Shown: positions 47,911-60,983, numbered from the stretch's first letter. The stretch is DNA of 64,000 nucleotides from Polytrichum commune (GCA_950295325.1 OX485804.1:15440001-15504000), one strand, 5' to 3'. The notes: a model not told the origin generated them from the sequence alone. Numbers and translations are program-made.

Positions 47911-48840
47911 ACTATATTTCCTCAATCAAGCTCATAATATGGGATATCAAACTTTGAGCATAAACATGGAGTCCATAATCTCCAAGGATTCTCAGACTAT
48001 GGCCAATCGACTGCCTACAACTCCAGAGAAAAGCCCACAATTATTGATTCAACCAGCAACTTCAAAAGGTAATCGATGATAATGCAAAGTTCATGAGCAA
48101 AATAAGGAAGTGGGAATCACTCCCAGAGTTACAAAGCCACAAAAAGAAATGTTTTTTGATCGCCCATAAATCCAATTCTTCAACCCCGGATCAATCCCTG
48201 ACCCTACTCCTTAAAAAATGAGAGCTCCTTCCCTACTTCATACTCCAACTGCCCCTCCTTTTCTAACTTCCCCAATCTCCCAGCCTATTGTCCTCATTTG
48301 ACATGTGATAATTCAATAAACTACTACCTCAACCCCTTTTTACACTTGTTTTTTGATTTAGTGAAGAACAAACAAAAAATTCTTACTACATTGCCCCCTG
48401 CTAAGCTTGTTGCTGCCCTCAGCAACTTATCTTCTGAAAAACTTTTGAGGTGGCTGAAGAGGAAGTGTTGTGCATTATGTAGCTCGTTTATTGTCCCGGT
48501 TCTCCAGCTTTTCGATGGCTCTCCGCAAGTCATCATCCTGTTCAACAAACCCGGGAGCATTGTGACGTTGCCACCGCAAGAATCGCTCGAACGGTCCGGC
48601 TCTTGTATGTGGAAATTCATTGATCAAGCACTTATGGGCCCCTGCTATGAAATGCGTTAAGGCCATCGCTTCCACCATCCGCACCCACCTTGTCGGGCGA
48701 TATTGAAGCTTCAATAGGAGGAGAAACTCATGGTGGCTCTCCGAAAAATGATTGACGTCAATTGTGACGTTCCACTGACTGCACCAATCCGCCAAAGTGT
48801 TGCAAAACACTGCAGCCCTGAAGCACACTGGATCCAAATG
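47911..48840 (-). pseudogene. Copy of the 3' end of the unidentified retroelement frame, truncated
   Basis: It appears identical to 51875-52804. The minus-strand frame ending at 48475 is the last part, about 120 codons, of the long frame seen complete at 52439-55294. At 48840/48841 it joins an unrelated integrase frame; AAATG at the joint fits both partners. The remainder (47911-48474) is decayed non-coding sequence. Confidence 0.65.
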
Positions 48841-50016
48841 GTGTAGCACGCGTAGTTACCTTATAGGTTGTACGGTATGCCCAAAGTGCCGCCGTTAGTT
48901 TCGTATCCCAATCCCGCTTCGAGTCTATAACCGTCTTGCGTAGTATACTCACCAAAATTCCGTTAACCCTTTCCGTTTGTCCATTGGTTTGTGGGTGGTA
49001 GGGAGTAGTCTTCCGGTGATCAATTTTAAATTTCTCTGTCATCTCTCGAATCAAGTCATTCAAAAAGTGAGTACCCCTATCGCTTACTAGGATCTTCGGC
49101 ACCCCGAACCGCGAAATTATGTTTTCGTACATAAATGTTGCCGCGTGTTCCGCCGTGTCGGTCTTCACCGCTTTGGCTTCCGCCCACTTGGTGAGGTACT
49201 CGGTTGCCACCACAATATATTTCATTCCTTTTGAAGATTGGGGATGGACCTCACCCACATAGTCGATGCCCCATTTTTCGAAAGGAATTAAGGGTAATGA
49301 TACATGTAAAGGCATCTCCATTCTAAGGTCGTTTCGGGCATACCGTTGGCAAGCGTCGCATTTCCTTACATAGTCATGGGCGTCCTTAAATAGTGTAGGC
49401 CAAAAGTAGCCCGCTCTAAGTATTTTTTGCCCGGTGAGTTGACCCGAGAAGTGACCGCCGCAAGCGCTATCGTGGCAAGCGATTAAAATCGCTTCAACCT
49501 CCGTTTTTGACACGCATCGTCGTAAAATACCATCGGACCCCCTTCTAAACAACCTATGGCCCACTACAACAAATTGCCTACTATTTACCCTCACCTTCCT
49601 TCTCTCTTCTTTTGTCCACTCTTTGGGCAACTTGTGGGTTGTTAGAAATTCCACTATGCCCGCATACCACTCCGGTGTAGAAGTGACCACAAAGAGGCTA
49701 TCATCTACTAACATATCATTTACCGGATTTTTTCCTATCTCCTCCGACAACCTAGACAAGTGGTCCGCTTGTAAATGCATACGACCCGGTTTATATTCCA
49801 CCGTGTAGTCGAATTCTTCTAATAACAAAACCCACCTAGCTAACCTACCACTTAACTCCGCCTTGTTAATTAGATACTTGATAGCCATGTGGTTAACAAA
49901 AAATACAACCGGGTTGCACATGAGGTAATGCCTAAACTTTTTAACGGAAAACACCATGGCTAGGCACTCCCTCTCCGTTGTAGAGTAGTTTCTTTCGGCG
50001 GGGGTCAATTGCTTAC
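48841..50016 (-). pseudogene. Ty3-type RNase H and integrase fragment (element A)
   Basis: This is one open minus-strand frame of about 390 codons. It starts inside RNase H (TERECLAMVFSVKKFRHYL) and covers the integrase zinc-binding region (H..H..CDACQR) and the catalytic core with GIDYVG, LVSDRGTHF and NGQTERVNG, which supply the D, D and E. It stops at the TPF motif where the frame joins 48840. The right side is cut by LTR2, so the reverse transcriptase is missing. In RNase H the usual VDH is VNH, a change at a position that is normally a catalytic Asp. It is clearly different in sequence from element B at 56918-60983. No stop interrupts it, so it is younger or was moved recently. Confidence 0.85.
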
Positions 50017-51874
50017 TGTGAGCCCAAAAGGGTGCCCACATTTAGTCTTAGACCCTTGAAACGTTAGTTGATGCACTTTGAAGTAGCATGTTACTTCACA
50101 AAAATATAAAAAGAGTGAAATGTTAGTCTTAGAAGTACCATGTTGTAAGAGGCTAGGATGTGAGTTGTTATTGTGTTTTTACCTTCGGAAGGATTTGAGT
50201 GAATGAGGATAGGTAAGGAGAACTTGGATTGAGTAGTTAGTGAGTAGGCTAGTACAAATGGATGGAGACAACCAAAGTGACTCAAGAGGCAAGTGCATTC
50301 GAATTGGGATGAATGGAGGATCACATGGAGCGCACAAGTGGACCACCTCATCATGGCCACTTAATGGGGAAGGCCCAAGGAAGAATGCAAGGTGGAGGAT
50401 AAGCAAATTCTCAAAGCACCAATCAAATCACGAGTTAAGCATCGTGGTTTGAATTAAGTGGTGAGCGACGATTTGGGAAAGTAAGGGGAGAAAGTTATGG
50501 CGGCGGAAAGCGAAGGAGGCTAAGTTTGGGTTGAAGCATCCCAAGTTTGGTAAAGTGTGGTAGGTAGAAAGCCAAGGCTAGTTAAATGTTCGAATTAGGA
50601 TCCTTGTTGATCATTTGAGGGAGGAAGGCTTAGAAGATAGGATTGGCGCCTACTAAGTAGGAGGAAATCTCAAGGGCTTATCGTGAGCCTTGAGGGTGCT
50701 CACCCCCTCAAGCTTACTATATAATCCCTCATTCTTCCCTCACTCATCCTCTCTTTCTTTTGTGCTCCAAGGCACCCCACGAGTTATAAGTGTGGGTGTG
50801 GGAAGCCATATTGGAGCACATGTGTGTGCTTAGTTTTTAGTTTGAGAGCCAAGGCTTGTTAGCCTTGAAGAGGGCTTGACCTCTTGGTAGAATTAGTGTT
50901 GACGTGAAGGATTTTAAAGTTAATTCATGATTCCAATTTGTGGTACTTTAAGTTCATGTTTTGAATACACGTGGTTGCAAGTTCCATGTTTAAGAGTTGA
51001 GCACTTGATGTTGTGATGAGTGCAAAAATATACTTGTGTGGATTAGTTAGTCTTAGTGAAGTTAGGAAATTCTCTCTCCCCCTCTCCTCTCTAGGATTTT
51101 AGGATTTTAGGATTAGAGAAGAATTGTGTGATTAGAAAGGGGTTGTTAGTAGAATTAGGGAAATTAGGTAGGAAGATTAGTTAAGGGCTTGAATAATTAG
51201 TGAGGTAGTTGGGGATTACAACTACAAAGTTGTGGGTTCATGAAGGAGCTGGGTTTATGAAGGAGCTGGGTTTGTTTAGTTAGAAAGTAAAGAGCTGGGT
51301 TTATGAAGGACCTGGGTTTGTTTAGTTAGAAGCTAAGGAGCTGGGTTCATGAAGGAGCTGGGTTTATGAAGGAGCTGGGTTTGTTTAGTTAGAAGCTAAG
51401 GAGCTGGGTTCATGAAGGAGCTGGGTTTGTTTAGTTAGAAGCTAAGAAGCTGGGTTTATGAAGGAGCTAGGTTTATGTAATTAGAAAGTAAAGAGATGGG
51501 TTCATGAAGGAGCTTAGTAGATAGCCTACCTAATTAGCTCATAGACAAGTAGTTAGTTACATTATGCTAGTTAGTGTTATGGTGGCTTTCACAAGTAAAT
51601 GTATTTGAGATTGACTATAGAGAATAGTGTTTTTTTTAACACTTGCATCCTCTCTTTAAAAATAAACCACGTGCACAACTTAATGGAGAATGTGGAGCAC
51701 TCTCGCGATGGCAAGACAAAGGAAGCAAAGACCAAAGTTAAATCCAAAACCACTTGAAGGGTGAACCTTGCACTATGGACTCATCCAAGTCCAAATCCAA
51801 TACCGCGGAGGAATGTGAGCCCAAACCCACTACTCGGACTACGGACGCTTAAGGGTGGGGGGTTTGGCCTCACA
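50017..51874 (+). mobile_element. LTR2: apparently identical to LTR1, mismatched flanks
   Basis: 1858 bp; I saw no difference from LTR1. The right flank is ACTAT and the same following 930 bp as LTR1, but the left flank is element A coding sequence (CTTAC), so there is no target duplication. The TATA box equivalent is at 50718-50724. It looks like a product of recombination or duplication rather than an independent insertion. Confidence 0.85.
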
Positions 51875-52438
51875 ACTATATTTCCTCAATCAAGCTCATA
51901 ATATGGGATATCAAACTTTGAGCATAAACATGGAGTCCATAATCTCCAAGGATTCTCAGACTATGGCCAATCGACTGCCTACAACTCCAGAGAAAAGCCC
52001 ACAATTATTGATTCAACCAGCAACTTCAAAAGGTAATCGATGATAATGCAAAGTTCATGAGCAAAATAAGGAAGTGGGAATCACTCCCAGAGTTACAAAG
52101 CCACAAAAAGAAATGTTTTTTGATCGCCCATAAATCCAATTCTTCAACCCCGGATCAATCCCTGACCCTACTCCTTAAAAAATGAGAGCTCCTTCCCTAC
52201 TTCATACTCCAACTGCCCCTCCTTTTCTAACTTCCCCAATCTCCCAGCCTATTGTCCTCATTTGACATGTGATAATTCAATAAACTACTACCTCAACCCC
52301 TTTTTACACTTGTTTTTTGATTTAGTGAAGAACAAACAAAAAATTCTTACTACATTGCCCCCTGCTAAGCTTGTTGCTGCCCTCAGCAACTTATCTTCTG
52401 AAAAACTTTTGAGGTGGCTGAAGAGGAAGTGTTGTGCA
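51875..52438. other. Retroelement-associated non-coding sequence
   Basis: Identical by eye to 47911-48474. Both strands are full of stops; fragments on the plus strand read for about 50 codons without recognisable homology. Confidence 0.45.
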
Positions 52439-55294
52439 TTATGTAGCTCGTTTATTGTCCCGGTTCTCCAGCTTTTCGATGGCTCTCCGCAAGTCATCAT
52501 CCTGTTCAACAAACCCGGGAGCATTGTGACGTTGCCACCGCAAGAATCGCTCGAACGGTCCGGCTCTTGTATGTGGAAATTCATTGATCAAGCACTTATG
52601 GGCCCCTGCTATGAAATGCGTTAAGGCCATCGCTTCCACCATCCGCACCCACCTTGTCGGGCGATATTGAAGCTTCAATAGGAGGAGAAACTCATGGTGG
52701 CTCTCCGAAAAATGATTGACGTCAATTGTGACGTTCCACTGACTGCACCAATCCGCCAAAGTGTTGCAAAACACTGCAGCCCTGAAGCACACTGGATCCA
52801 AATGTCGGATGTGCTCCTCAAAGAAACTCTTGTATGTGGCCTGGCAATTGGCTGCGGTCGTCTTAGAACCAGGAATTAAAGGCCAATTATACTCCACACT
52901 GTGGAGTGTTGCTTGTGGATCCCACTTATTCCTCCGAGGGCATGCACAAAACTGAGGATGGTTAGCAATAGTTGGTGGTGGACTCATAGACCATTGCCTA
53001 GAGATTCGGCGGTAGTGAATATCCGCAGGCACGTCTTCGGTTCTGGATAGACCATAGTCCTCCAATATCCAAGTGATAGCCTGCCATGTGGGCACTGGAA
53101 TCTCCTGAGGATCATCAAACATCTTGGGATATTGTCCCAAATACTGCAAGGTCAAAGGGCTGCCCAACAAAGGCAGAGTAAAGGTCACATTCGGTGTAGC
53201 AAACCCGGGAGGTGGTAAATCCAACTGAATTTGCCCATGCAGGTTCAAAAGTGGTCGTTTCCTAGCAGCTGCCTCTCTGAGGTACCTTTCCAGACGATTG
53301 ACCGTCTTCTCATACTGGAACAGGTAGTGAGAGGCCTGTAACTCGGCACTTTGGACTATAGACAGGCGCCTGGTATTATTAGTAAGTAACCTAGAAGTAA
53401 ACTCGCTATGTTTTAACTGCAGGTGGAGTTCGTTCAAAACCTGTTGCCACTCATACAGACTCGACTGGTTTTGACCATAGAATTGGGAAGACACTCGTGT
53501 ACTATTGTCTTGCCAATTTACGACACGTCTATCGTCCTTGACAATCACATTCTAACGGATTACCCACTGCTCTTCTAGTGACGCATAATAGAGTAAAATT
53601 CTGGCCCCCATATCCCCAATAAGCAAAAAGGCAGCATGCGGATCTGACAATTGAATGTGTTTACGGGCCAATATTTCGGTGAAAAGTTTTACCACTTGCC
53701 TTGCCTTACTATCCTGCCAGATTTTCACAAAAAGACTATGGTCTAACCAATCTGACCGAACTAACTGATGAGTAATCAAAAACAAATATCTTTGGGCCTC
53801 ATATAGTTGAAACAGACTCTTAGAGACAGGACTACTAGATTCCCATTCCCATAACTGGGCTATCGACTCAGAAGAAAGGGACGAAAGCAAATCAGGCAAG
53901 GAAGTACAGGGTTTTTGACTAATAGGAAATTGTTCTTCCTTCTTCTCGGTCAACATCTCCTCTTGCTTATCCAAATCTTCTTGCTGTACCCGCAGCCTTT
54001 CTCTCAGCTGCAAACTCTCAGCTTTCATGTTCCTCAATTCTTCTTGAGATTCATTCAACCTCAACTGTAATTGCTCTTGAGCTTGGAGCTGCAGGGTGAG
54101 AGCTTGGTTCTCCCTCTCCTTTGTCTCTAACTGCAACTTGTTAGCCTCGGCTGCTCGCCTCAAAGTCTCCACCTCCATGACACAGTCCATTTTCTCCTTC
54201 ATGATTTGGGCCAGCTCACGGAGATTCTTGACATTATTCGTCTGACACTCCACCAGTGCTTCCCCTTTCTTGATCAACTGGTCTTGTTTTTCGTTGACCA
54301 TAGCCTGTAGATCTTGCACTCGAATTTTCAGCCTCCGATTCTCTGCTTCTTCTTCAACAGGCTTTTCAGGACTAGACAATGGACTTGGAGTTAACCCTGG
54401 GGATGATGGTCCTCCCAAGTACACTGCAGGTGGCGGTAGCTCCTCACACAAGACTGAAATGTAGTAAGCCGAATACAATTCCATTGTCTTCGTCACCATT
54501 GTTCGCTTGGCTTCAATTTCCTCTATCATCCTTTGTTGCACAGCCTGGGCCCAGTTCACCCTCTTGCCGTCCCAACTCATCATGGCCGCCACAATCGTCT
54601 TTTGGGCCATAATATCCTTCTGAGGCCGAAATGACAAATAGTCATTGACGAATTTGAGCCACGGCTTCCACTGGGGCTTGGCATCATCCAATCGGCAACC
54701 TTGTGTCGCGCGGGAGAAATCCCCCTCAAACAAGACTCCAAACTGATGTTTTGTGAGCACATCCATGTCCTTCACCAATTTCCCTTCACCTGGCAGCTTC
54801 AAGGTTCTCTCCATCATTTTAACAGAGAAATCTACTATCCGTCCATCGACTTGGGCAGTAGCTGATTCTTTGGAATATGTCTGAACAAACTGAGAGACTT
54901 TGTCCGTGTAGGCTACTCGGGTCACACTATGAATCCATGCTATGTAAGTAAAAATTCATGCCTGCCTAAGTTTTTCAGCATTCACATTCCAGGCTGCTCG
55001 GAGAGACGTCGGGATAGGAGGTAAGACTATAGGCCTAATAGTCAAAGACTGACTGGACTCCGCACTTTCTCCTTTCTCCATCGCCTCTTTCTGTCGTTTT
55101 CTGACAATTGACTCTGACAGGAAGTAGCGAAAACAAGTCGGTGTATAGACAATGTAGATGGTCTGTCCTAATGCGGCTACCCTCTCCTGCACATGGCCCA
55201 CTTCACAGTTGAATGATTGAGTGTTTCCATCTCTCTTTTGGTTTTCTTTCCACTTCTTTATCTTCTGGGAATGACCACTATTCTTCCACTCCAC
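52439..55294 (-). pseudogene. Unidentified retroelement frame with coiled coil, broken by two stops
   Basis: One minus-strand frame of 952 codons runs from 55294 to 52439 with no frameshift, interrupted only by TGA at 54958-54956 and TAG at 53554-53552. Its middle part (about residues 200-335 of the 457-codon segment starting at 54925) is rich in Glu, Gln, Lys and Leu with heptad-like spacing, a probable coiled coil. The segment before that (VDFSVKMMERTLKLPG, W.PWLKFVNDYLSF, IVAAMMSWDG) recalls the N-terminal domain found in plant retroelement proteins often labelled putative plant transposon protein; I am not sure. The last third is unrecognised. It lies downstream of the element B pol on the same strand, so it could be an extra 3' ORF of that element, or gag of another. 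Confidence 0.5.
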
Positions 55295-56883
55295 TGTACT
55301 TCCAAGTTCCTTATTGAAATCAGCAACAGTTTTAGGCTAGGTAGCCTTTTTCCTCACAGTCGATCAGCCAATAGCCTCTTCCACAACCGACTATCTTCTT
55401 TCACCCGTCACCCGCTCTTACATTAATTCTTTGCTTCGCTCATCCTCTCCTCCTGAGGTAAGAAAGTGTATATTCCTATTCATTTTAACTAACCTATTCC
55501 TCTCTTACTATCTCTCTTCATTTTGACTCTCTTTCCTGGTTTTCTTGGCCGTCTCATAGAAAACACCGCTTCACTGCTCCTTAATTTTTATTTTCATTTT
55601 CATTTTGCAGCGATATCCTATTGATTGTTTCTTGATCATGACCATAGTTTGAAACTCATAAAGTTCCTATCTTCTAACCCTCGCTAGAGTAGTTTTCTCA
55701 TATTAAGGTCTCTATTCTCACCATTCTTTTACTACAGTCACCTTGGCATTCTCTCTAGGCTCCAGATGTATAGAAAAGATATGGAAACTCACATCACTCT
55801 TCATTCTAGCAACTTTCTTTCTTTAAGTTCTTTCATGCTTCTCTCCACACTCTCCCTACTTCCTTCGTTTTCGAAGTTTCTTATCTTTCTTTCTCTACCT
55901 ACCAGGTCAGGCCATAGTCTGTGTTCAGAAACCACGTTTCTGAACCATCAAGGAGTCCATAGTCTATGATCCAGTAACCGAAATTTCATGCTTTGGAAAG
56001 GCCATTGTCTCAAGTTCCTTTCACACATTCATATTTAACAACAAACCTTCAATTGCTACATAAGTTTCAATGCAACAACCAATATCAAAATCACACTTCT
56101 TACCTGCTCCGAGACGACGTCACCTTCCTTGTCCGCAACTCCCAGCACCTTCCAAGACTGAGTCGCTACCTTTCCTTCCCCGCTCCAGCATATTCAGTCT
56201 ACCACGTCCTTCCCTCTTCTTTGCGGCTGAGCTGGTGTGTAACTGATTGCTGTTACTCGTCATGGCGATTGATCATGATTACCGGAGATCACCCTTTAAT
56301 GATGGCTCTTATGGGTTAGGTAGCTGATTAATTGACAAGTATGGTCTCTACGCCGTCAATTATCTCCCCCTAAGCCTATTTGTTTAAGTCTATGGCCTAA
56401 CCATTCCCTTAAACTTCAAACTTAGACTATAGACTTAATTTTTAATTTTAGTTTTCTTTCAGGTCCCTTTAAGAAGGTTTCAGGTAGTGTCTCCTACCTC
56501 CCTTTTTATTATTAAGTTGTGTTATTGCGATAATTTATCTGATACTATCTTTATTCTTATTTACAGAAACGTATAATTGTGCCCAAAAAAAATCTAGCAT
56601 ATTTTTTATTTTATTTTTAAAATAAAATAATATTAAATTATTACAATAATAATGAATATTACCCTCTTAGATTTAGAATAGGATGAAAATGTTTTATCAT
56701 TCAAACCATGAAAGATCTAGGAGTAAGTGATCTTGAGTATAGGAATATACTTTATTCCTAAATCCAAAAACACTTAACCTTGACATTAGAATTTTAGGAG
56801 AACATAAACTTGTAAGCTTAAAGCAACGACTCCTTGAGACTTCACAAGAGTATCCTATCCATATTATTTACTTATAATATACT
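55295..56883. other. Non-coding: pyrimidine-rich then AT-rich sequence
   Basis: About 55300-56330 is CT-rich on the plus strand; 56400-56880 is very AT-rich. This stretch may include the 3' LTR of element B, which should begin just left of the G-run at 56884-56892, but I could not find a TG..CA pair or target duplication. Confidence 0.35.
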
Positions 56884-56892
56884 CCCCCCCCC
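56884..56892 (-). promoter_or_regulatory. Candidate polypurine tract of element B
   Basis: On the minus strand AATAAGGGGGGGGGAG follows the end of the pol frame by about 25 bases, a normal position for the plus-strand primer of an LTR retrotransposon. Confidence 0.45.
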
Positions 56893-56917
56893 TTATTAAT
56901 CCCGTAACTGTCCTCAG

Positions 56918-59900
56918 TTACGTATGGTACTTTTTTAGACGATAGCCATTAATACGTGTAAGCAAGGGTTTACCTTCAAAATCCACTAAGTCAAATGACC
57001 CATTTTCATGAGCAATTTTGACTTGGTATGGACCCATCCAATGTAATTTAAATTTTCCAGGAAATTTTTGAAAACGGCTATCATAGAGCAAGACCAAATC
57101 ATCAGCGGTGATCGTTTTAGATTTCATCTTGCTATCATAGTAAGTCTTACGCCACTTCTGAATGGCTGCCATGTTTAAATAGGCTTAATTTCTCACTTCA
57201 TCCATTCTTTCCAACATTGCTATTCGCTCGTGAAGGGATTCCTCATTATTCAATTGCTCCTCAATGGCGATGCGCAATGAGGGTAACTCCAATTCAACTG
57301 GTAATATAGCCTCTTGGTCATAAACCAATTGAAAAGGTGTAAACTTAGTGGTGACCTTGTACGCCGTACGATAGGCCCATAGTGCGTCTAATAACTTGCT
57401 ATCCCAATCAGTCATAGAATTTTGGACAGTCTTAGTAATAATCTTACATAAAATTCCATTAGTTTTTTCCGTTTGACCATTTGCTCGTGGGTGGTATGGT
57501 GAAGTGAGACGATGTTTAATTTTATATTTCTCTGTGAGTTCTTTTATAACATCATTAACAAAGTGCGTTCCTCTATCACTCACCAATTCCTTCGGACAAC
57601 CATAACGTGATAAAATCTTTTCTCTCAAAAACTTGGCTACTACGTGTTTATCGTCCTTTCTAGTGGCTTCCGCTTCTGCCCATTTAGTGACATAGTCCGT
57701 GGCCACTAAAATATACTGATATCTTCCATGACGACTCGGCGGGTTTATGGGTCCAACAAAATCAATTTCCCACTTTTCAAATGGTGCTAGGGCCAAAATA
57801 GGTGTAAATGGCATCGCTGATGAGTCAGTTGGTTTTCCTATTCTCTAACAAACATCACATTGCTTCGTGTAAGTGGTACAATCAGAGAAAAGAGTAGGCC
57901 ACCAATAACCACTTTGCAAGATTTTTCTAGCAGTGACATCTCCTGCAAAATGACCTCCTGCCATATTATCGTGACACTATTTTAAAATCAAAGGTATCTC
58001 CGAACTAGTGACACAACGACGTAAAACACCATCTTTTCCTTGTTTGCATAAGGTGTCAGCAATAATGGTGTAGGGCATGGCTTTAAAGATCAATTGACGT
58101 TTTTGTTTCTCAGTAAAGTCCGTCGGGAATTTGTTACTTTATAAGTATTCAATTATTTCTGCATACTCATGAGGAATGACATCAATATAGAATAATTGGG
58201 CGTCTGGAAACGAATCATCTATGGGTTCCGATCCAGAGTCTTCCTTTAATCTCGAAAGGTGGTCTGCGTTGGCGTGACTCTTGCCCGGTCTAACTTCAAC
58301 TGTGAAGTTAAACTCTTGCAAGAGTAATACCCATCTTGCAATTCTCCCACTCAATTGGGGCTTGTTAATCATATATTTCAATGCATCATGATCTACATGG
58401 AATACAAATTTATTTCCCAAGAGATAATGACGAAACTTTTGAACTGAAAATATCATGCCTAAAGCTTCACGCTCAGTGACAGTATAATTTCTCTCAGCTT
58501 GCACCAACTGATGACTAGCGAAGTAAATGGGATGGTCATGTCATTTCTCATCTTTTTGACTTAGGACTGATCCAATTGCCACATTAGATGCATTAACAAA
58601 TATATGAAATTCCTTGTCCCAATTAGGGGGTATCAAGATTGGAGCTGACACTAATTTCCTTTTTAATGTGTTAAAGGCATGTGTACAGGTTGAAGTCCAA
58701 ACTGAAGCTTCATCACCTTTCTTAAGCAGTTCAGTCAAAGGCATTGCAATTATCGCATACCTGAAGATAAATCTTCTATAATAGCCAGTGTGTCTAAGGA
58801 ATCCTTTGACTTCAGTGACAGTGGTAGGAATGGGTAGAAATACAATATTTGCAACCTTGTCAGGGTCGGTAGTTATGCCCTGCTCTGACACAATATGTCC
58901 CACTAATCTACCAAATGGCACTAGAAATACCGACTTAGCAGCATTGATTGAAATGCCAAACTCCATACATTTATCAAAATATTTTTGGAGATAATCGGCG
59001 TGGTTTTTATCGTCGCCAAAGACAGCAAAATCATCCAAAAAGATTTCCATGAATTTACGGAGGTACTCCTGAAAAGCTTCAGTCATGACACGTTGAAAAG
59101 TAGCAGGGGCATTGCATAACCCAAATGGCATTACAATGTAGGCAAAGGTACCCCAATCCGTGGTGAAAGTTGTGTACCAACGGTGTGGTTCAAAAATTTG
59201 GATTTGGTTATACCCAGAAAACCCATCCATGAAAGAGTAGCGTTTGTATCCCGCCACTGCATCTAACATGGTATCGGTAAAAGGCAAGGGGAAATAATCT
59301 TTCTGTGTGACACTATTGAGTCGCCGGAAATCTTGACAAATTCTTAGCTTCCCATTCTTTTTGGGAACCACAACTATGGGTGACACCCATTCACTATAAG
59401 GTACTTTGTAAATAAACCCTGCCTCGAGTAGTTTATCTATCTCTTCTTTGACCATTAAGGAATATTTGGGATTCATACGATACTGCCTTTGTCTGACTGG
59501 GGTTGTTCCTTCCTCAAGTACGATTTTGTGTTCACATACTTCAGGAGGAACTCCTCTCAAGTCCTTATAAGTCCACGCAAAGACTTTAATGTTTCTTTTG
59601 AAGAAATTATACCAATATTGCCACTCAGTCTTAGATAGCTTTTCATGCACTTTAATGATCTTAGGAACCTTTTCGGTTCCTAGGTTCATTTTTTTGTAAA
59701 CATCTTTTGACACATAACTCTTGATGGGTGTGTTATAAGAAAACATGGCATCCTCCCAGTCTTCTTCAAAAGAAGGTAATTTACTCTCAAGTTCTTTTAA
59801 TGGGGTTGACCTTTTCTTAGGGTTGGGTGTTAGTATTGTTTTACCCTGAGGTTGAGGTTCTGCAACCGTAGTCACGTTGTTAACTGGGCAAGAATTTTGC

Positions 59901-60983
59901 CAACTTAAGATGGCATTATCAGAATCATCATCCTTCATAGAGATGAAATATTCTCCTATCCCTACGGGATTATAGGCTCTCTGGTGTCTACCCACATTAT
60001 GAATAGACTGAATTGGAGTATCATCTGACTCGGTCTCATAACCGTCAGTGGTGAATTCCGTTCCCTCATCTTGAGTCTCTCCTTGGTATCGGGTAGGAAA
60101 CAAGGGTAAGACCATTTTATCCTTGCCTTTACCTAACGTTAGGGTGCCTTTACCCCAATCCTCTTTGGCTTCCGCTATGATCAACCACGGTCTTCCCAAT
60201 ATTCCCGGTATAGGTTGTATAGCATCAATGGTCCGGAATACAACAAAATCAATTTTGTATTCCCGACCCGCGATTTGGACAGGGACTTGAGGTAACTGTC
60301 CTAAAGGCTTAGTACGTGTATGATCCGCCATTTTGAGAATGATAGAAGTAGGAACCATGTTAGTGGGTCCTAATTCTTCCATTGTCTCCATGCTCATAAG
60401 ATTGACACTAGACCCAGTGTCGACTTGGAATCCTGCTACTAGGACTCCATCAATTATCACATCCACTGCTGGGGCACCAGGATCTTGACTGAGGGTCACA
60501 TCATTAACCTCTACGACTTTGGCTCTTTTGCGTATCATTGCCGAACCGAGTGTAGTACGACATTGAGGCGCAATTGCCAAAAGTTGTCTCATAGTGATGT
60601 GTGGGTGTAGGTTATCCAAGTCTTGCATAATATCATATTGTTGCAACCCCTTAGCTAGTTCCATGGTCCGAGGTTGCTTTGAACTTGACTTAGACTTTAA
60701 ATTCCTCACATGGGGTATTTGATAGGGCATCGGTTTAGACTTGACTTCTGTAGGCCTACTTTGTGGGATAGTTGATGAAGGTGTTCTCTCCAAGATCGTA
60801 TATGGTCTTTGAGATGTCGACGGTGGTGGAAGAGATATAGGCACGGGTTGAATCAATTCTATACTTGGCAGAGCCGCGGGGTTAGAATTGGCTCTAGGCA
60901 CCGCATTAGGTTCCACAAGTAATTTATTCTTAGGATCATTCTCATGGAGATCATCTCGTAGTTCTTCAGCACTTGGCTCACTA
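56918..60983 (-). pseudogene. Ty3-type protease-RT-RNase H-integrase frame (element B), five nonsense codons
   Basis: A single frame runs from the LTR3 edge to 56918 without frameshift but with stops at 58543-58541 (TGA), 58141-58139 (TAA), 57979-57977 (TAG), 57847-57845 (TAG) and 57187-57185 (TAA). Counting from 61006, the protease motif DTGSS is at 196-200, RT spans about 520-700 with SFMDGFSGY and catalytic FLDD (656-659), then RNase H (HVDHDALKY), integrase zinc-binding residues, and a core with EIDFVG, LVSDRGTHF and NGQTEKTNG. The FLDDF form of the RT motif and the extended protease region suggest the Athila/Tat group. The frame's N-terminus is cut off by LTR3; any gag lies beyond LTR3 or is lost. 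Inactive. Confidence 0.88.

Noticed and set aside
48298-48660. Plus-strand frame of 120 codons, also at 52262-52624
   Set aside because: It is the antisense shadow of the C-terminal part of the minus-strand retroelement frame.
46053-51874. LTR1 and LTR2 as the two LTRs of one retrotransposon with 47911-50016 as its interior
   Set aside because: No primer-binding site after LTR1, no polypurine tract before LTR2, coding on the opposite strand, and LTR1 has its own target duplication.
53552-53554. Programmed stop-codon readthrough at the internal TAG
   Set aside because: The following bases do not match the known readthrough context and a second stop (54956-54958) lies in the same frame; decay is simpler.
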